NCBI GenBank assembly: GCA_018712245.1
Contig: DVHE01000022.1
Location: 1-64,000 of the forward strand
Source of the DNA: Candidatus Avoscillospira avicola
GTDB taxonomy: Bacteria; Bacillota; Clostridia; Oscillospirales; Oscillospiraceae
Direction: 5' to 3'
DNA length: 64,000 bases
Below the pieces are notes generated by a model. The model ran no database searches. It had not been told where the DNA came from and was given only the letters and a program-made list of their open reading frames with translations. Both the position numbers and the translations under genes were made by a program. Position 1 is the first letter of the stretch. Each line of letters begins with the position of its first letter. This document shows, piece after piece, positions 9,375 to 17,752 of this stretch.

Positions 9375-10204
9375 GTTTGAAACGAGATCCCCTGATTCCC
9401 ATGATCGGCGTCGTCACCGATGTCCGCACCGACACGCCGGACGTCAAGACCTTCCGGGTGGTGGGGCTGGACGGGAAAAAGCCCTTTGCGCATATCCCCG
9501 GCCAGTGCGCGATGCTGAGTATGCCCGGCATTGGCGAGGCGCTGTTCTCCATTACTTCCTCACCCACCAACGAGGATTACTTGGAGTTCTCCATCAAAAA
9601 ATGCGGCTGTGTCACAACCTGGCTCCATGAGATCGAGCCAGGCCAGCAGGTGACTATCCGGGGCCCCTACGGTAACGGTTTCCCGGTGGACACAGAGCTG
9701 AAAGGTAAGGATCTCCTGATCATCGCCGGCGGAATCGGCCTGGCGCCGGTTCGCTCCGTCATCAACTACGTCCGGGCCAACCGGTCAAACTACGGCACGC
9801 TGGATATCGTCTACGGTTCCCGGAGCAAGGAGGACCTGGTGGACTACCAGGAGATATTGGACGAGTGGATGGCCGAGGACGGCATCAACGTCCACTTGAC
9901 CATTGACCGGGAGCAGCCCGATTGGGACGGCCACGTGGGCTTCGTGCCCAACTACGTCAAGGAGCTGAACTTCGACACTTCCAAGACCGTGGTTATGTGC
10001 GGCCCGCCCATCATGATCAAGTTTACCCTGGCCGGCCTGGAGGAGCTGGGCTTTCAGCGGGATCAGGTGTATACCACCTTTGAGCTGAAAATGAAATGCG
10101 CCCTGGGCAAATGCGGCCGGTGCAACATCGGCGACAAGTACGTCTGCAAGGATGGCCCCGTCTTCCGCCTGGATCAGATGACAGAACTGCCGGACGAGTA
10201 TTAA
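9371..10204 (+). CDS. flxA: FlxA/AsrB-like FAD- and NAD-binding oxidoreductase subunit
   Basis: This 277-aa protein of the ferredoxin-NADP reductase / PyrK fold has an FAD-binding beta-barrel (FSITSSPT for the RxYS-type site), a nucleotide-binding region LLIIAGGIGLAPVRS, CGPP near the C-terminus, and a 2Fe-2S motif CALGKCGRCNIG. It is the probable NADH entry point of the complex. ATG 9371 overlaps the FlxB stop; the track start at 9302 is internal to FlxB. The fumarate-reductase-type Fe-S gene follows after 12 nt. Confidence 0.88.
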   Translation: MSLKRDPLIPMIGVVTDVRTDTPDVKTFRVVGLDGKKPFAHIPGQCAMLSMPGIGEALFSITSSPTNEDYLEFSIKKCGCVTTWLHEIEPGQQVTIRGPYGNGFPVDTELKGKDLLIIAGGIGLAPVRSVINYVRANRSNYGTLDIVYGSRSKEDLVDYQEILDEWMAEDGINVHLTIDREQPDWDGHVGFVPNYVKELNFDTSKTVVMCGPPIMIKFTLAGLEELGFQRDQVYTTFELKMKCALGKCGRCNIGDKYVCKDGPVFRLDQMTELPDEY

Positions 10205-10216
10205 GGAGAAATATCG

Positions 10217-10891
10217 ATGGAACAAATGGTGAATGTTTTTCTTTTCGGCAAGCGCTACCAGGTGCCGGCCAGCGCCACCATTATGGAGGCCATGGAGTAT
10301 GCCGGCTATCAGCTGGTCCGGGGCTGCGGCTGCCGCAATGGCTTCTGCGGCGCCTGTGCCACCCTCTACCGAATTGCCGGGGATCGGGAGCTGCACGCGT
10401 GTCTTGCCTGCTCCACCCAGGTGCAGGACAATATGTATGTGGCCACGCTGCCCTTCTTCCCCCTGGTGAAAGAGGTCTATGACATCGAGAAGGTCAAGCC
10501 CACCGAGCAGATTATGATGCAGCTCTATCCCGAAATCTATTCCTGCGTCGGCTGCAACGCCTGCACCAAGGCCTGTCCCCAGAGCCTCAATGTCATGCAG
10601 TACATTGCCTACGCCCAGCGGGGCGAATATGAAAAGTGCGCCGAGGAGTCCTTTGACTGCGTCATGTGCGGCATCTGCTCCTCCCGCTGCCCGGCGGGGA
10701 TTTCCCATCCCCAGGTGGCTATGCTGGCCCGCCGGCTCAATGGTAAGTATCTGGCGCCCCACTGCGACCATCTGGACGCGCGGATCGCGGAGATCGAACG
10801 GGGCGACTATGTGCCGCTGATTGAGGCGCTGATGGAGAAGCCTCTGGAGGAGATCCAGGCGCTCTACAACAACCGCGAGATTGAGAAATAA
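10217..10891 (+). CDS. Fumarate reductase/succinate dehydrogenase-type iron-sulfur subunit
   Basis: This 224-aa protein has an N-terminal plant-type 2Fe-2S domain (CGCRNGFCGAC, with LACSTQV) and a C-terminal 4Fe-4S pair, CVGCNACTKACP and CVMCGICSSRCP. This is the layout of SdhB/FrdB/TfrB-type electron-transfer subunits, except that the second half carries two ferredoxin motifs instead of the 3Fe-4S pattern of membrane SdhB. It has no membrane anchor partner. AAGGAG precedes ATG 10217. It presumably connects the Hdr/Flx module to the flavoprotein encoded 13 nt downstream. Confidence 0.8.
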   Translation: MEQMVNVFLFGKRYQVPASATIMEAMEYAGYQLVRGCGCRNGFCGACATLYRIAGDRELHACLACSTQVQDNMYVATLPFFPLVKEVYDIEKVKPTEQIMMQLYPEIYSCVGCNACTKACPQSLNVMQYIAYAQRGEYEKCAEESFDCVMCGICSSRCPAGISHPQVAMLARRLNGKYLAPHCDHLDARIAEIERGDYVPLIEALMEKPLEEIQALYNNREIEK

Positions 10892-10904
10892 GGAGGCTGC
10901 AACC

Positions 10905-12515
10905 ATGTATCAAGACGCAATCATGCGGGAATCCGCAGAAAAAGTGGCGGCGGCCCGGGCGGAAAACGTCAAGCTGGACCCTCGCCGCATGACGGCGGAG
11001 GAGAAGGACCAGCTTCTGAAAGAGTTCCACCCTGATTATCGGGCGGAGAAGTTCGCGGTTTTGCAGGTAGGTCCCAACAAGGGCGAAAAAGTGCCCACCG
11101 AGCTGGCGGCGCTGCTCCAGGCCAACTCCCGTATCACCGCCGGCCAGATCGATCTCGCCAAGCCCGATTACGAGTGCGATGTGCTGGTCATCGGCGGCGG
11201 CGGCGCCGGTACTTCCGCGGCGATCGAGGCCCACCAGAGCGGCGCCAAGGTCATGGTCGTCACCAAGCTTCGCATGGGCGACGCCAACACCATGATGGCC
11301 GAGGGCGGCATCCAGGCCGCCGATAAGCCCGGCGACTCTCCGGCTCAGCACTTCCTGGACGCCTACGGCGGCGGCCACTTCGCCGCGCAGAAGGATCTCC
11401 TCTGCAAGCTGGTTTCCGACGCGCCCGAGGCCATCCGCTGGCTCAGCGACCTGGGCGTGGAGTTTGACAAGGCGCCCGACGGCACCATGATCACCACCCA
11501 CGGCGGCGGTACCTCCCGCAAGCGGATGCACGCCGCCAAGGACTACTCCGGCGCCGAGATCATGCGGACGCTGCGGGATGAGGTTCTCAACCGCGAGATT
11601 CCCGTGGTGGATTTCACCGCCGCCATTGAGTTGGTGCTGGACCAGCAGGGCCGCTGCTGCGGCGCTGTCCTCCTCAATATGGAGACCAGAGAGCTGAAGC
11701 TGGCCCTGGCCAAGACCGTGATCCTGGCCACCGGCGGCGCCGGGCGGCTCCACTACCAGGGCTTCCCCACCTCCAACCACTACGGTGCCACCGCCGACGG
11801 CCTGATTCTTGCCTACCGTGTCGGCGCGCAGCTCCTGTATCCCGATACCCTCCAGTACCATCCCACCGGCGCGGCTTTCCCGGCTCAGATTTTCGGCGCG
11901 CTGGTCACAGAAAAGGTCCGCTCCCTGGGCGCTATGCTGATCAACGCCAACGGCGAGGCCTTTATGAACCCGCTGGAGACCCGGGACGTCTCCGCCGCGT
12001 CCATCATCCGGGAGTGTTCCGCCCGGGGCAACGGCGTCAAGACGCCCGCAGGCTACGCCGTCTGGCTGGATACGCCCATGATCGAGATCAAGAACGGCGA
12101 GGGCACCATTGCCAAGCGCATTCCCGCCATGATGCGGATGTTCGGCAAGTACGGCATTGACATCCGTAAGGAGCCGATTCTGGTCTATCCTACGCTCCAC
12201 TACCAGAACGGCGGTGTGAAGATCACGGTGGATGGCCAGAGTATGGTGGAGAACCTGTTCGTGGCCGGCGAGGCTGTCGGAGGCATCCATGGCCGCAACC
12301 GCCTGATGGGCAACAGCCTGCTGGACGTCATCGTCTTTGGTCGCAACGCCGGCAAGCATGCCGCGGCCAAGAGCCGCGATGTGGTGCCCGGCACGCCCAC
12401 GCTGGCGCATATCGATGCCTTCCGCAAGATGCTGGAGGAGGCCGGTATCGAGACCGACGCCGTCTCTCCTAAACTGCTGCCGGACTATGCCCGCAGAGAA
12501 AATGTGCTGAAATAA
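10905..12515 (+). CDS. Fumarate reductase-type flavoprotein, last gene of the Hdr/Flx operon
   Basis: This 536-aa FAD protein of the SdhA/FrdA/NadB superfamily has a dinucleotide motif VIGGGGAG (about 95-102), NTMMAEGGIQAA (flavin attachment/isoalloxazine loop region), QYHPTG, and LVTEKVRSLG, which keeps the TE-x-x-R arrangement near the fumarate-binding and catalytic residues. It has an extra 90-residue N-terminal extension and no Tat signal, so it is cytoplasmic. ATG 10905 follows AAGGAGG; the track TTG start (10881) lies in the upstream gene. With mdh and fumC in the same operon the substrate is most likely fumarate; another enoate is possible. Confidence 0.82.
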   Translation: MYQDAIMRESAEKVAAARAENVKLDPRRMTAEEKDQLLKEFHPDYRAEKFAVLQVGPNKGEKVPTELAALLQANSRITAGQIDLAKPDYECDVLVIGGGGAGTSAAIEAHQSGAKVMVVTKLRMGDANTMMAEGGIQAADKPGDSPAQHFLDAYGGGHFAAQKDLLCKLVSDAPEAIRWLSDLGVEFDKAPDGTMITTHGGGTSRKRMHAAKDYSGAEIMRTLRDEVLNREIPVVDFTAAIELVLDQQGRCCGAVLLNMETRELKLALAKTVILATGGAGRLHYQGFPTSNHYGATADGLILAYRVGAQLLYPDTLQYHPTGAAFPAQIFGALVTEKVRSLGAMLINANGEAFMNPLETRDVSAASIIRECSARGNGVKTPAGYAVWLDTPMIEIKNGEGTIAKRIPAMMRMFGKYGIDIRKEPILVYPTLHYQNGGVKITVDGQSMVENLFVAGEAVGGIHGRNRLMGNSLLDVIVFGRNAGKHAAAKSRDVVPGTPTLAHIDAFRKMLEEAGIETDAVSPKLLPDYARRENVLK

Positions 12516-12544
12516 GATACAGCATCAGGGCGCGAGAAATGATT

Positions 12545-12584
12545 TGACGGCTTTTGCCTCCCTACAAGGAGGCAAAAGCCGTCA
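12545..12584. terminator. 17-bp perfect hairpin ending the redox operon
   Basis: TGACGGCTTTTGCCTCC, a 6-nt loop and the exact complementary arm follow the flavoprotein stop by about 30 nt. There is no U-tract on either side, so it may work as a 3' stabilising or processing hairpin or a weak terminator instead of a classical intrinsic terminator. Confidence 0.6.
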
Positions 12585-12648
12585 GACCGCGCCCATTTGA
12601 CGGGGCTGATCGCTTCGCCAAATTACAGTATGAAAGGTTGAATGAACC

Positions 12649-12939
12649 ATGACTGTCGCTGAAATTCTCGAAACTCTGATGATTATTTCCTTTGGTATCT
12701 CCTGGCCGCTCAACATTCTCAAGTCCTACCGCAGCCGGACCACCAAGGGCAAGAGCCTTCCCTTTACGCTGTTCATCCTCTTCGGCTATATCTGCGGCAT
12801 TATTTCCAAAATTCTGTTGAAGAACTTCAATCTGGCCTTCTGGTTCTATATCCCCAATATCATCATGGTTTCCATCGACGTCTGCCTCTATTTCCGCAAC
12901 CTCAAGCTGGATCAGGCAGCCGACGCCGCCAAGCGCTGA
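12649..12939 (+). CDS. SemiSWEET/PQ-loop-like small membrane protein
   Basis: This 96-aa protein has three predicted membrane helices (about residues 5-22, 38-58 and 66-85) and a PQ-loop-like signature at the first helix end (SWPLNILKSYRSRTTKGKS), the size and layout of bacterial SemiSWEET transporters. These dimerise to form a small-solute channel, usually for sugars. It lies downstream of the fumarate operon beyond the long hairpin, in the same direction, so partial read-through is possible. Substrate unknown; a link to C4 acids or sugars is speculation. Confidence 0.75.
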   Translation: MTVAEILETLMIISFGISWPLNILKSYRSRTTKGKSLPFTLFILFGYICGIISKILLKNFNLAFWFYIPNIIMVSIDVCLYFRNLKLDQAADAAKR

Positions 12940-12959
12940 ACCATATACGCAATTTTCAT

Positions 12960-12996
12960 CCGGTGCAGTCTTCCTCACTGCACCGGATTTCTTTTA
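12960..12996. terminator. Terminator between the SemiSWEET and MATE genes
   Basis: CCGGTGCAGT, a 7-nt loop and ACTGCACCGG followed by ATTTCTTTT. The T-rich tail is on the + side, so it ends transcription of the SemiSWEET gene; the convergent MATE gene lies to the right. Confidence 0.75.
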
Positions 12997-13035
12997 GGCT
13001 GGTCCATGATGATCCCGCCCACCCACAGGGGGCGG

Positions 13036-14370
13036 CTACGCCACTGCGCGCTTTTCCAGCTTCAGCGTCTTGACGAATACCAGCGACAGGAAGGTGGCAA
13101 TAGACCAGCCGATGGGCCAGGCGCACCAGATGCCGGTGGAGCCGAAGAGGGCGGAGAGGGTGGCTGCCAGCACCACCCGAAGAATCAGGTCTGTAAAGGT
13201 GCCGATCATAAACTGGGTCATGGCGCCGGTGCCCCGAAGGATGCCGTCGGCCACCAGCTTGACCGACACGGCGAAGTAGAAGGGCGACAAGATTCGCAGG
13301 AAGATCAGGCCTGTGTCCATGGCGGCCTGGGAGGGATTCTCCAAAAACAGCAGCAGCAGCCACCGACCGGCGAAGAAATAGGCCACAGCCAGCGGAACGC
13401 ACAGCGCCCAGACCATCTTGGTGCCGGCGCGGAAGCCCTGGCGGATTCGATCCAGCTTCCAGGCTCCCAGGTTCTGGGCCGCAAAGTTGCTGACGCCGTT
13501 GCCCAGGGTGGTGAAGGAGGTGACGACCAGGTTGTTGAGCTTCACCGCCGCGGAGTAGCCGGCGATGACGCCGGGTCCGTAGCCGTTGATGACGCCCTGG
13601 ATGATGATGTTGCCCACGGAAATAAAGCTCTGCTGCAAAATGCTGGGTACCGCAATTCTGCCGATGCGTCCCAGCATGGGCCAGGAGAAGAGCGGCACAG
13701 GCCCGGCCACGAGAATGGCCTTCAGCCGCCGCAGTACCACCACCACAGCCAGCACGCAGCTGATGCCCTGGCAGAGGAAGGTGGCCCAGGCCACACCGGC
13801 CACGCCCATTTGGAAGGCCGTGACGAACAGAATGTCCACCGCGATGTTGGCCGTGGAGGAGGCTGCCAGGAAGTAGAAGGGCGTCTTGGAGTCTCCCAGA
13901 GCGGAGAAAATGCCTGTCGCGATGTTGTAGAAGAACAGGAAGGGCAGTCCGTAGAGGTAGATGTTCAAATAGAGCAGGCTGTCAGCCATCAGCTCCTGGG
14001 GCGTCTGGATCAGCAGCAGGAGCTGCCGGCCCAGCAGCAGGCCCAGGGCCATCAGTACCAGGCAGAGGATGCCGCTGGCGATGCCCGCCGTGGAGACGGC
14101 AGTTTTCATCTCCCGATGCTCCTTCGCTCCGAAGAGCTGGGAGACAATTACGGAGCAGCCGATGTTGCAGCCGAAGGCGAAGGCCAGGAAGATCAGCGTG
14201 ATCTCGTAGCTGTTGCCCACCGAGGCCAGGGCGTTCTCGCCCACGAACCGTCCGGCTACCAGACTGTCGGCAATGTTATAGAGCTGCTGGAATACGATGC
14301 TGCCGAAGAGCGGCAGGCAGAATTTCCACAGAACGCTGCTGGGCTTTCCTGTGGTGAGGTCTTGATTCAT
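13036..14370 (-). CDS. MATE-family multidrug/Na+ antiporter
   Basis: This protein of about 444 aa has twelve hydrophobic segments and the MATE N-terminal pattern NQDLTTGKPSSVLWKFCLPLFGSIVFQQLYN. It exports cationic drugs or metabolites using Na+ or H+ gradients. The second Met (14370) is preferred over the track Met (14379): AGGAG directly abuts the first ATG but lies 9 nt from the second. It is divergent from a LysR gene across 135 bp and convergent with the SemiSWEET gene. The N-terminus closely resembles the second MATE (15417-16769). Confidence 0.92.
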   Translation of the reverse strand: MNQDLTTGKPSSVLWKFCLPLFGSIVFQQLYNIADSLVAGRFVGENALASVGNSYEITLIFLAFAFGCNIGCSVIVSQLFGAKEHREMKTAVSTAGIASGILCLVLMALGLLLGRQLLLLIQTPQELMADSLLYLNIYLYGLPFLFFYNIATGIFSALGDSKTPFYFLAASSTANIAVDILFVTAFQMGVAGVAWATFLCQGISCVLAVVVVLRRLKAILVAGPVPLFSWPMLGRIGRIAVPSILQQSFISVGNIIIQGVINGYGPGVIAGYSAAVKLNNLVVTSFTTLGNGVSNFAAQNLGAWKLDRIRQGFRAGTKMVWALCVPLAVAYFFAGRWLLLLFLENPSQAAMDTGLIFLRILSPFYFAVSVKLVADGILRGTGAMTQFMIGTFTDLILRVVLAATLSALFGSTGIWCAWPIGWSIATFLSLVFVKTLKLEKRAVA

Positions 14371-14422
14371 CGGTGTCATCTCCTGTCTGATGGCAAGAGG
14401 CTTGCGCCCCGCTGCCTCAGGT

Positions 14423-14451
14423 ATTATACTAAGAGCAGCAAAATATGTACA
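14423..14451 (-). promoter_or_regulatory. Promoter of the divergent MATE gene with a palindrome at -35
   Basis: On the minus strand, TGTACA (14446-14451), 17 bp and TATAAT (14423-14428) lie about 55 bp upstream of the MATE start. The interrupted palindrome TACA-A-TGTA overlaps the -35 and is a plausible site for the divergent LysR protein. Confidence 0.55.
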
Positions 14452-14505
14452 ATGTATATTTCTACTGGCTGGTATGTAATTTTGACATAGCAGGAGGAGA
14501 TGCCC

Positions 14506-15420
14506 ATGGCGGTATCCTACGATTTATACCGGATATTTTATGCCGTGGCCCAGGCGGGGAGCCTGACCCACGCGGCGCAGGCCCTCCACAGCAACCAGCC
14601 CAACGTGACCCGGGCCATTCAGAATCTGGAGCAAGAGCTGGGAACGGCGCTCTTTCTCCGGTCCAACCGGGGCGTGACGCTGACCGCTGAGGGAGAGCGG
14701 CTTTTCCACCATGTCCAGGCGGCGCAGGCGCACCTGGAAGCAGGGGAGCGGGAGCTGCTGAGCGGACGGCGCCTGAAGAGCGGGCTCGTCACCATCGGCG
14801 CCACGGAGACGGCGCTGCACACCATGCTTCTGCCGGTGCTGGGGCGGTTCCACCGGGCCTATCCCGGAATCCGGCTGCGGATCACCAACCATCCCACGCC
14901 CGAGGCCCTGGAGGAGCTGCGGGCCGGACGGGTGGAGCTGGCCCTGGTCAGCTCGCCGGAGCATTTGGGGCAGCTCCACAGAGAGACGCTTTCGGTCTTC
15001 CGGGACGTGGTGGTGGGGGACGCCGCCTTTGCACCGTTGGCGCGCCGGCCCCTGTCTTTGGAGGAATTGCTGGAGCAGCCCCTGGTCTTTTTGGGCCAGG
15101 AGACCCAGGCCTATGGGCTATACCAATCTTTTTTTGCGGCCCGGGGCTTGGTGTTCGCACCGGACCTCCAGGTGGATACCACCGGCCAGATTTTACCCAT
15201 GGTCCTGGGTGGCTTGGGCCTGGGTTTCCTGCCCCAGCGATTGGCAGCGCCGGAGCTGACAGCGGGCCGCGTGGTGGAAATCCGGCTGACGGAGCCGCTG
15301 CCGGAGCGAAACGTCTGCCTGGTGACGGACCCGGCCCGTCCCCTGAGTCCGGCGGCGGGAACCCTCTGCCAGATGCTGCTGGAAGAGCGGGACAGGCCCG
15401 GAAAGGAGAGAACGCAATGA
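14506..15420 (+). CDS. LysR-family regulator between two MATE genes
   Basis: This protein of about 304 aa has an N-terminal winged HTH (GSLTHAAQALHSNQPNVTRAIQNLEQELG, residues about 18-46) and a C-terminal effector domain. The second Met at 14506 (MAVSYDLYRIF) has the better spacing from CAGGAGGAG; the track start 14500 is only a few bases from it. It is divergent from one MATE gene and overlaps the start of a second by 4 nt (ATGA), so it probably controls both exporters in response to an unknown exported compound. Confidence 0.92.
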   Translation: MAVSYDLYRIFYAVAQAGSLTHAAQALHSNQPNVTRAIQNLEQELGTALFLRSNRGVTLTAEGERLFHHVQAAQAHLEAGERELLSGRRLKSGLVTIGATETALHTMLLPVLGRFHRAYPGIRLRITNHPTPEALEELRAGRVELALVSSPEHLGQLHRETLSVFRDVVVGDAAFAPLARRPLSLEELLEQPLVFLGQETQAYGLYQSFFAARGLVFAPDLQVDTTGQILPMVLGGLGLGFLPQRLAAPELTAGRVVEIRLTEPLPERNVCLVTDPARPLSPAAGTLCQMLLEERDRPGKERTQ

Positions 15421-16769
15421 ATCAGGATTTGACCCGGGGCCCCATCACCCGGGGGCTGCTGCGCTTTGCGTGGCCGTTTATGGTGGGAAATCTCTTGCAG
15501 CAGCTTTATAATGTGGTGGATACGCTGATCGTCGGGCGATACCTGGGCAGCGACGCCCTGGGAGCCGTGGGGTCCTCTTATACGCTGATGACCTTTTTGA
15601 CCTCCATTCTCCTGGGCCTCTCCATGGGCAGCGGCGTCTTCTTCTCCATCTGCTGCGGCCAGCGGCAGATGGAGCGGCTGCGGCGGGGGATGGTGCTGTC
15701 CTTTGGCCTGATCGCGGCGGTTACGGCGGTTCTCAACGCCGCAGTTTTTTTGCTGCTCCAGCCGATTTTGACGCTTCTGCAGGTGCCGGCTTCGCTGCGG
15801 GACTTGATGGGGACGTACCTCTTTGTCATTTTCTTCGGAATTGCTGCCACCTTTCTCTATAACTACTTCGCCTGCCTGCTCCGGGCCTTGGGCAATTCTT
15901 TGGCGCCTCTGATCTTCCTAGCGGTGTCGGCCCTGCTGAACATCGGCCTGGATTTACTGTTTGTGCTGGTGTTTTCCTGGGGCGTCGCCGGCGCGGCGGC
16001 GGCCACGGTGATTGCCCAGTATGTGGCGGGGCTGGGCCTGGCGGTCTATGCCTTCGTCTGCTGTCCTGCCATCCGCCTGCGGCGGACGGATTTTGCCTAT
16101 GACCGGCGGGATATGCGGGAGATTTTGCGCCTTTCCAGCCTCACCTCCGTGCAGCAGTCGGTGATGAACTTCGGTATTCTGATGGTGCAGGGCCGGGTTA
16201 ATTCCTTTGGCCCGGCGGTGATGGCGGCCTTTGCGGCGGCTGTAAAGATCGATTCCTTTGCCTATATGCCGGTGCAGGATTTCGGCAATGCGTTTTCCAC
16301 CTTCGTAGCTCAGAATTTCGGCGCGGGGCAGGAGAAGCGGATTCGCGCGGGAATCCGCAGCGCCGTGGCCACGGCGGCGATCTTCGGCGCCGCCCTTTCC
16401 CTGGCTGTGTTCCTGCTGGCCCGGCCGTTGATGCTGCTGTTCGTCCGGCCGGAGGAGACGGAGATTTTGGCCGTCGGCGTGGCGTATCTGCGCATTGAGG
16501 GGAGCTTTTACTGCCTGATTGGCTTTTTGTTCCTGCTGTATGGCTATTACCGTGCCATGGGACGGCCCGGAATGTCGGTGGTGCTGACGGTGATCTCCCT
16601 GGGCACCCGGGTGGCCCTGGCCTATGGCCTCTCGGCCATTCCCGCCATCGGCGTCACCGGCATCTGGGTTTCAGTGCCCATTGGGTGGCTGCTGGCGGAT
16701 CTGGTGGGCTTTGGAGGCGACCGGCGGCTGCTGGGCCGGACGCCCCGGCAGGATGCCCCGGCGCCTTGA
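15417..16769 (+). CDS. MATE-family efflux transporter (second copy)
   Basis: This 450-aa polytopic membrane protein has two six-helix halves typical of MATE/NorM-like transporters; its N-terminus NQDLTRGPITRGLLRFAWPFMVGNLLQQLYN parallels the gene at 13036-14370. ATG overlaps the LysR stop (ATGA), so translation is coupled. Co-expression with the regulator suggests induction by substrate. The two MATE genes flanking one LysR gene may be paralogues from duplication or a two-part efflux system. Confidence 0.92.
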   Translation: MNQDLTRGPITRGLLRFAWPFMVGNLLQQLYNVVDTLIVGRYLGSDALGAVGSSYTLMTFLTSILLGLSMGSGVFFSICCGQRQMERLRRGMVLSFGLIAAVTAVLNAAVFLLLQPILTLLQVPASLRDLMGTYLFVIFFGIAATFLYNYFACLLRALGNSLAPLIFLAVSALLNIGLDLLFVLVFSWGVAGAAAATVIAQYVAGLGLAVYAFVCCPAIRLRRTDFAYDRRDMREILRLSSLTSVQQSVMNFGILMVQGRVNSFGPAVMAAFAAAVKIDSFAYMPVQDFGNAFSTFVAQNFGAGQEKRIRAGIRSAVATAAIFGAALSLAVFLLARPLMLLFVRPEETEILAVGVAYLRIEGSFYCLIGFLFLLYGYYRAMGRPGMSVVLTVISLGTRVALAYGLSAIPAIGVTGIWVSVPIGWLLADLVGFGGDRRLLGRTPRQDAPAP

Positions 16770-16859
16770 CCACTTGACGCCGCTTTTCCACCACTGGCCG
16801 GATTTGCCGCGACAACGCAGGACGTCTGTGCTATGCTGATGGCACAAGGAGGGAAAACC

Positions 16860-17309
16860 ATGAGAATTATCTTGGAAGAAGGGGCAAACCCGGAGCTGGA
16901 GTTGGTCATCCGCGGCGACCTCCAGGATCCACAGATACCGCGGCTGATGGAGGCGCTTCAGTGCTGCGGAGGAATGTCGAAGCTCTTCCTCTACGCGCAG
17001 GAGCGGGAATATATCCACCGGGCCGAGGAGATTGATTACTTTGAGGCCGCCGGAGACCGGGTCTACGCGCACCTGGGGAACCAAGTCCTGGAGGTACGCC
17101 ACAAGCTCTACGCATTGGCGGAGGGACTCTACGGGAAGGGCTTTGTCCAGATCAGTAAGGGCGTGGTGGTCAATACGGCCCAGGTAGCCTCCGTGGCCGC
17201 GGAGTTTTCGGGAAACTATGTGGTGCATCTCAAGAATCAGACCCGCCTTTCTCTCTCCCGTAAGTACGTCAAGCAATTTCGTCAGTATATTTTGGAGGTA
17301 GCGAAATGA
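16860..17309 (+). CDS. LytTR-domain transcriptional regulator (no receiver domain)
   Basis: This 149-aa protein has an N-terminal region of about 45 residues and a C-terminal LytTR DNA-binding domain (EIDYFEAAGDRVYAHL, FVQISKGVVVNTAQVASV, LSRKYVKQFRQYI). It lacks a CheY-like receiver domain, as in the small LytTR regulators that pair with DUF3021 proteins. AAGGAGGG precedes ATG 16860; the track start at 16833 is upstream of that site. Its stop overlaps the DUF3021 ATG. A promoter GCGACA-17-TATGCT lies just upstream. The membrane partner probably modulates its activity. Confidence 0.9.
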   Translation: MRIILEEGANPELELVIRGDLQDPQIPRLMEALQCCGGMSKLFLYAQEREYIHRAEEIDYFEAAGDRVYAHLGNQVLEVRHKLYALAEGLYGKGFVQISKGVVVNTAQVASVAAEFSGNYVVHLKNQTRLSLSRKYVKQFRQYILEVAK

Positions 17310-17695
17310 ACTGGAAACAAGTATGGATCAGGGCGAGAACGGGGCTGTTGGTTGGAATGCTGGTGCAGCTGATTCTGCTGTGGTCTATGCAGGATACTTA
17401 TGGAAGCGCCCTGGAGATCACCGTCTGGATGGGCGCCTCGGTGATCTACGGCGTGGCCAGCGGCCTTTTTGACCAGGAGCGGCTGAACCTGCTGGCGGCG
17501 ACGGCGCTGCACTTCCTGCTCTCCTACGCTGTCACCGTGGCGGCGTGTATGGTACTCGGCTATGGGGAGACCCTTTTGGCGTGCGCCCTGGGCTGCCTTC
17601 CGCTTTTTTTGGTTCTTTACGTGCTGATCTATTTGGGCATCACCATTGCGGTGCGGATTCAGATGAAAAAAATCAATGAAAAGCTCCAGAAATAG
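17306..17695 (+). CDS. DUF3021 membrane protein, partner of the LytTR regulator
   Basis: This 129-aa protein has four predicted transmembrane helices (about 12-30, 38-58, 70-90 and 97-117) and a short basic C-terminus. This is the DUF3021 layout, and the family is typically encoded directly after a receiverless LytTR regulator, as here with a 4-nt overlap. It is likely an inner-membrane inhibitor or sensor of the LytTR protein; the signal is unknown. Confidence 0.85.
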   Translation: MNWKQVWIRARTGLLVGMLVQLILLWSMQDTYGSALEITVWMGASVIYGVASGLFDQERLNLLAATALHFLLSYAVTVAACMVLGYGETLLACALGCLPLFLVLYVLIYLGITIAVRIQMKKINEKLQK

Positions 17696-17708
17696 CGAGC
17701 AAAACGGA

Positions 17709-17736
17709 AGCGCCGGACGCATTCGCGTCCGGCGCT
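17709..17736. terminator. Bidirectional terminator between DUF3021 and pgi
   Basis: AGCGCCGGACGC-ATTC-GCGTCCGGCGCT is a perfect 12-bp stem with a 4-nt loop between two convergent genes. On the minus side it is followed by TTCCGTTTT, so it can serve pgi; on the plus side the tail is weaker. Confidence 0.75.
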
Positions 17737-17752
17737 GGCCCTTTATAACCGA

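Noticed and set aside
10737-12410. 557-aa minus-strand ORF opposite the flavoprotein gene
   Set aside because: Shadow frame of the fumarate-reductase-type gene, with no motif and no ribosome binding site.
13006-14490. 494-aa plus-strand ORF opposite the MATE gene
   Set aside because: Gln/Glu/His-rich shadow of the MATE gene.
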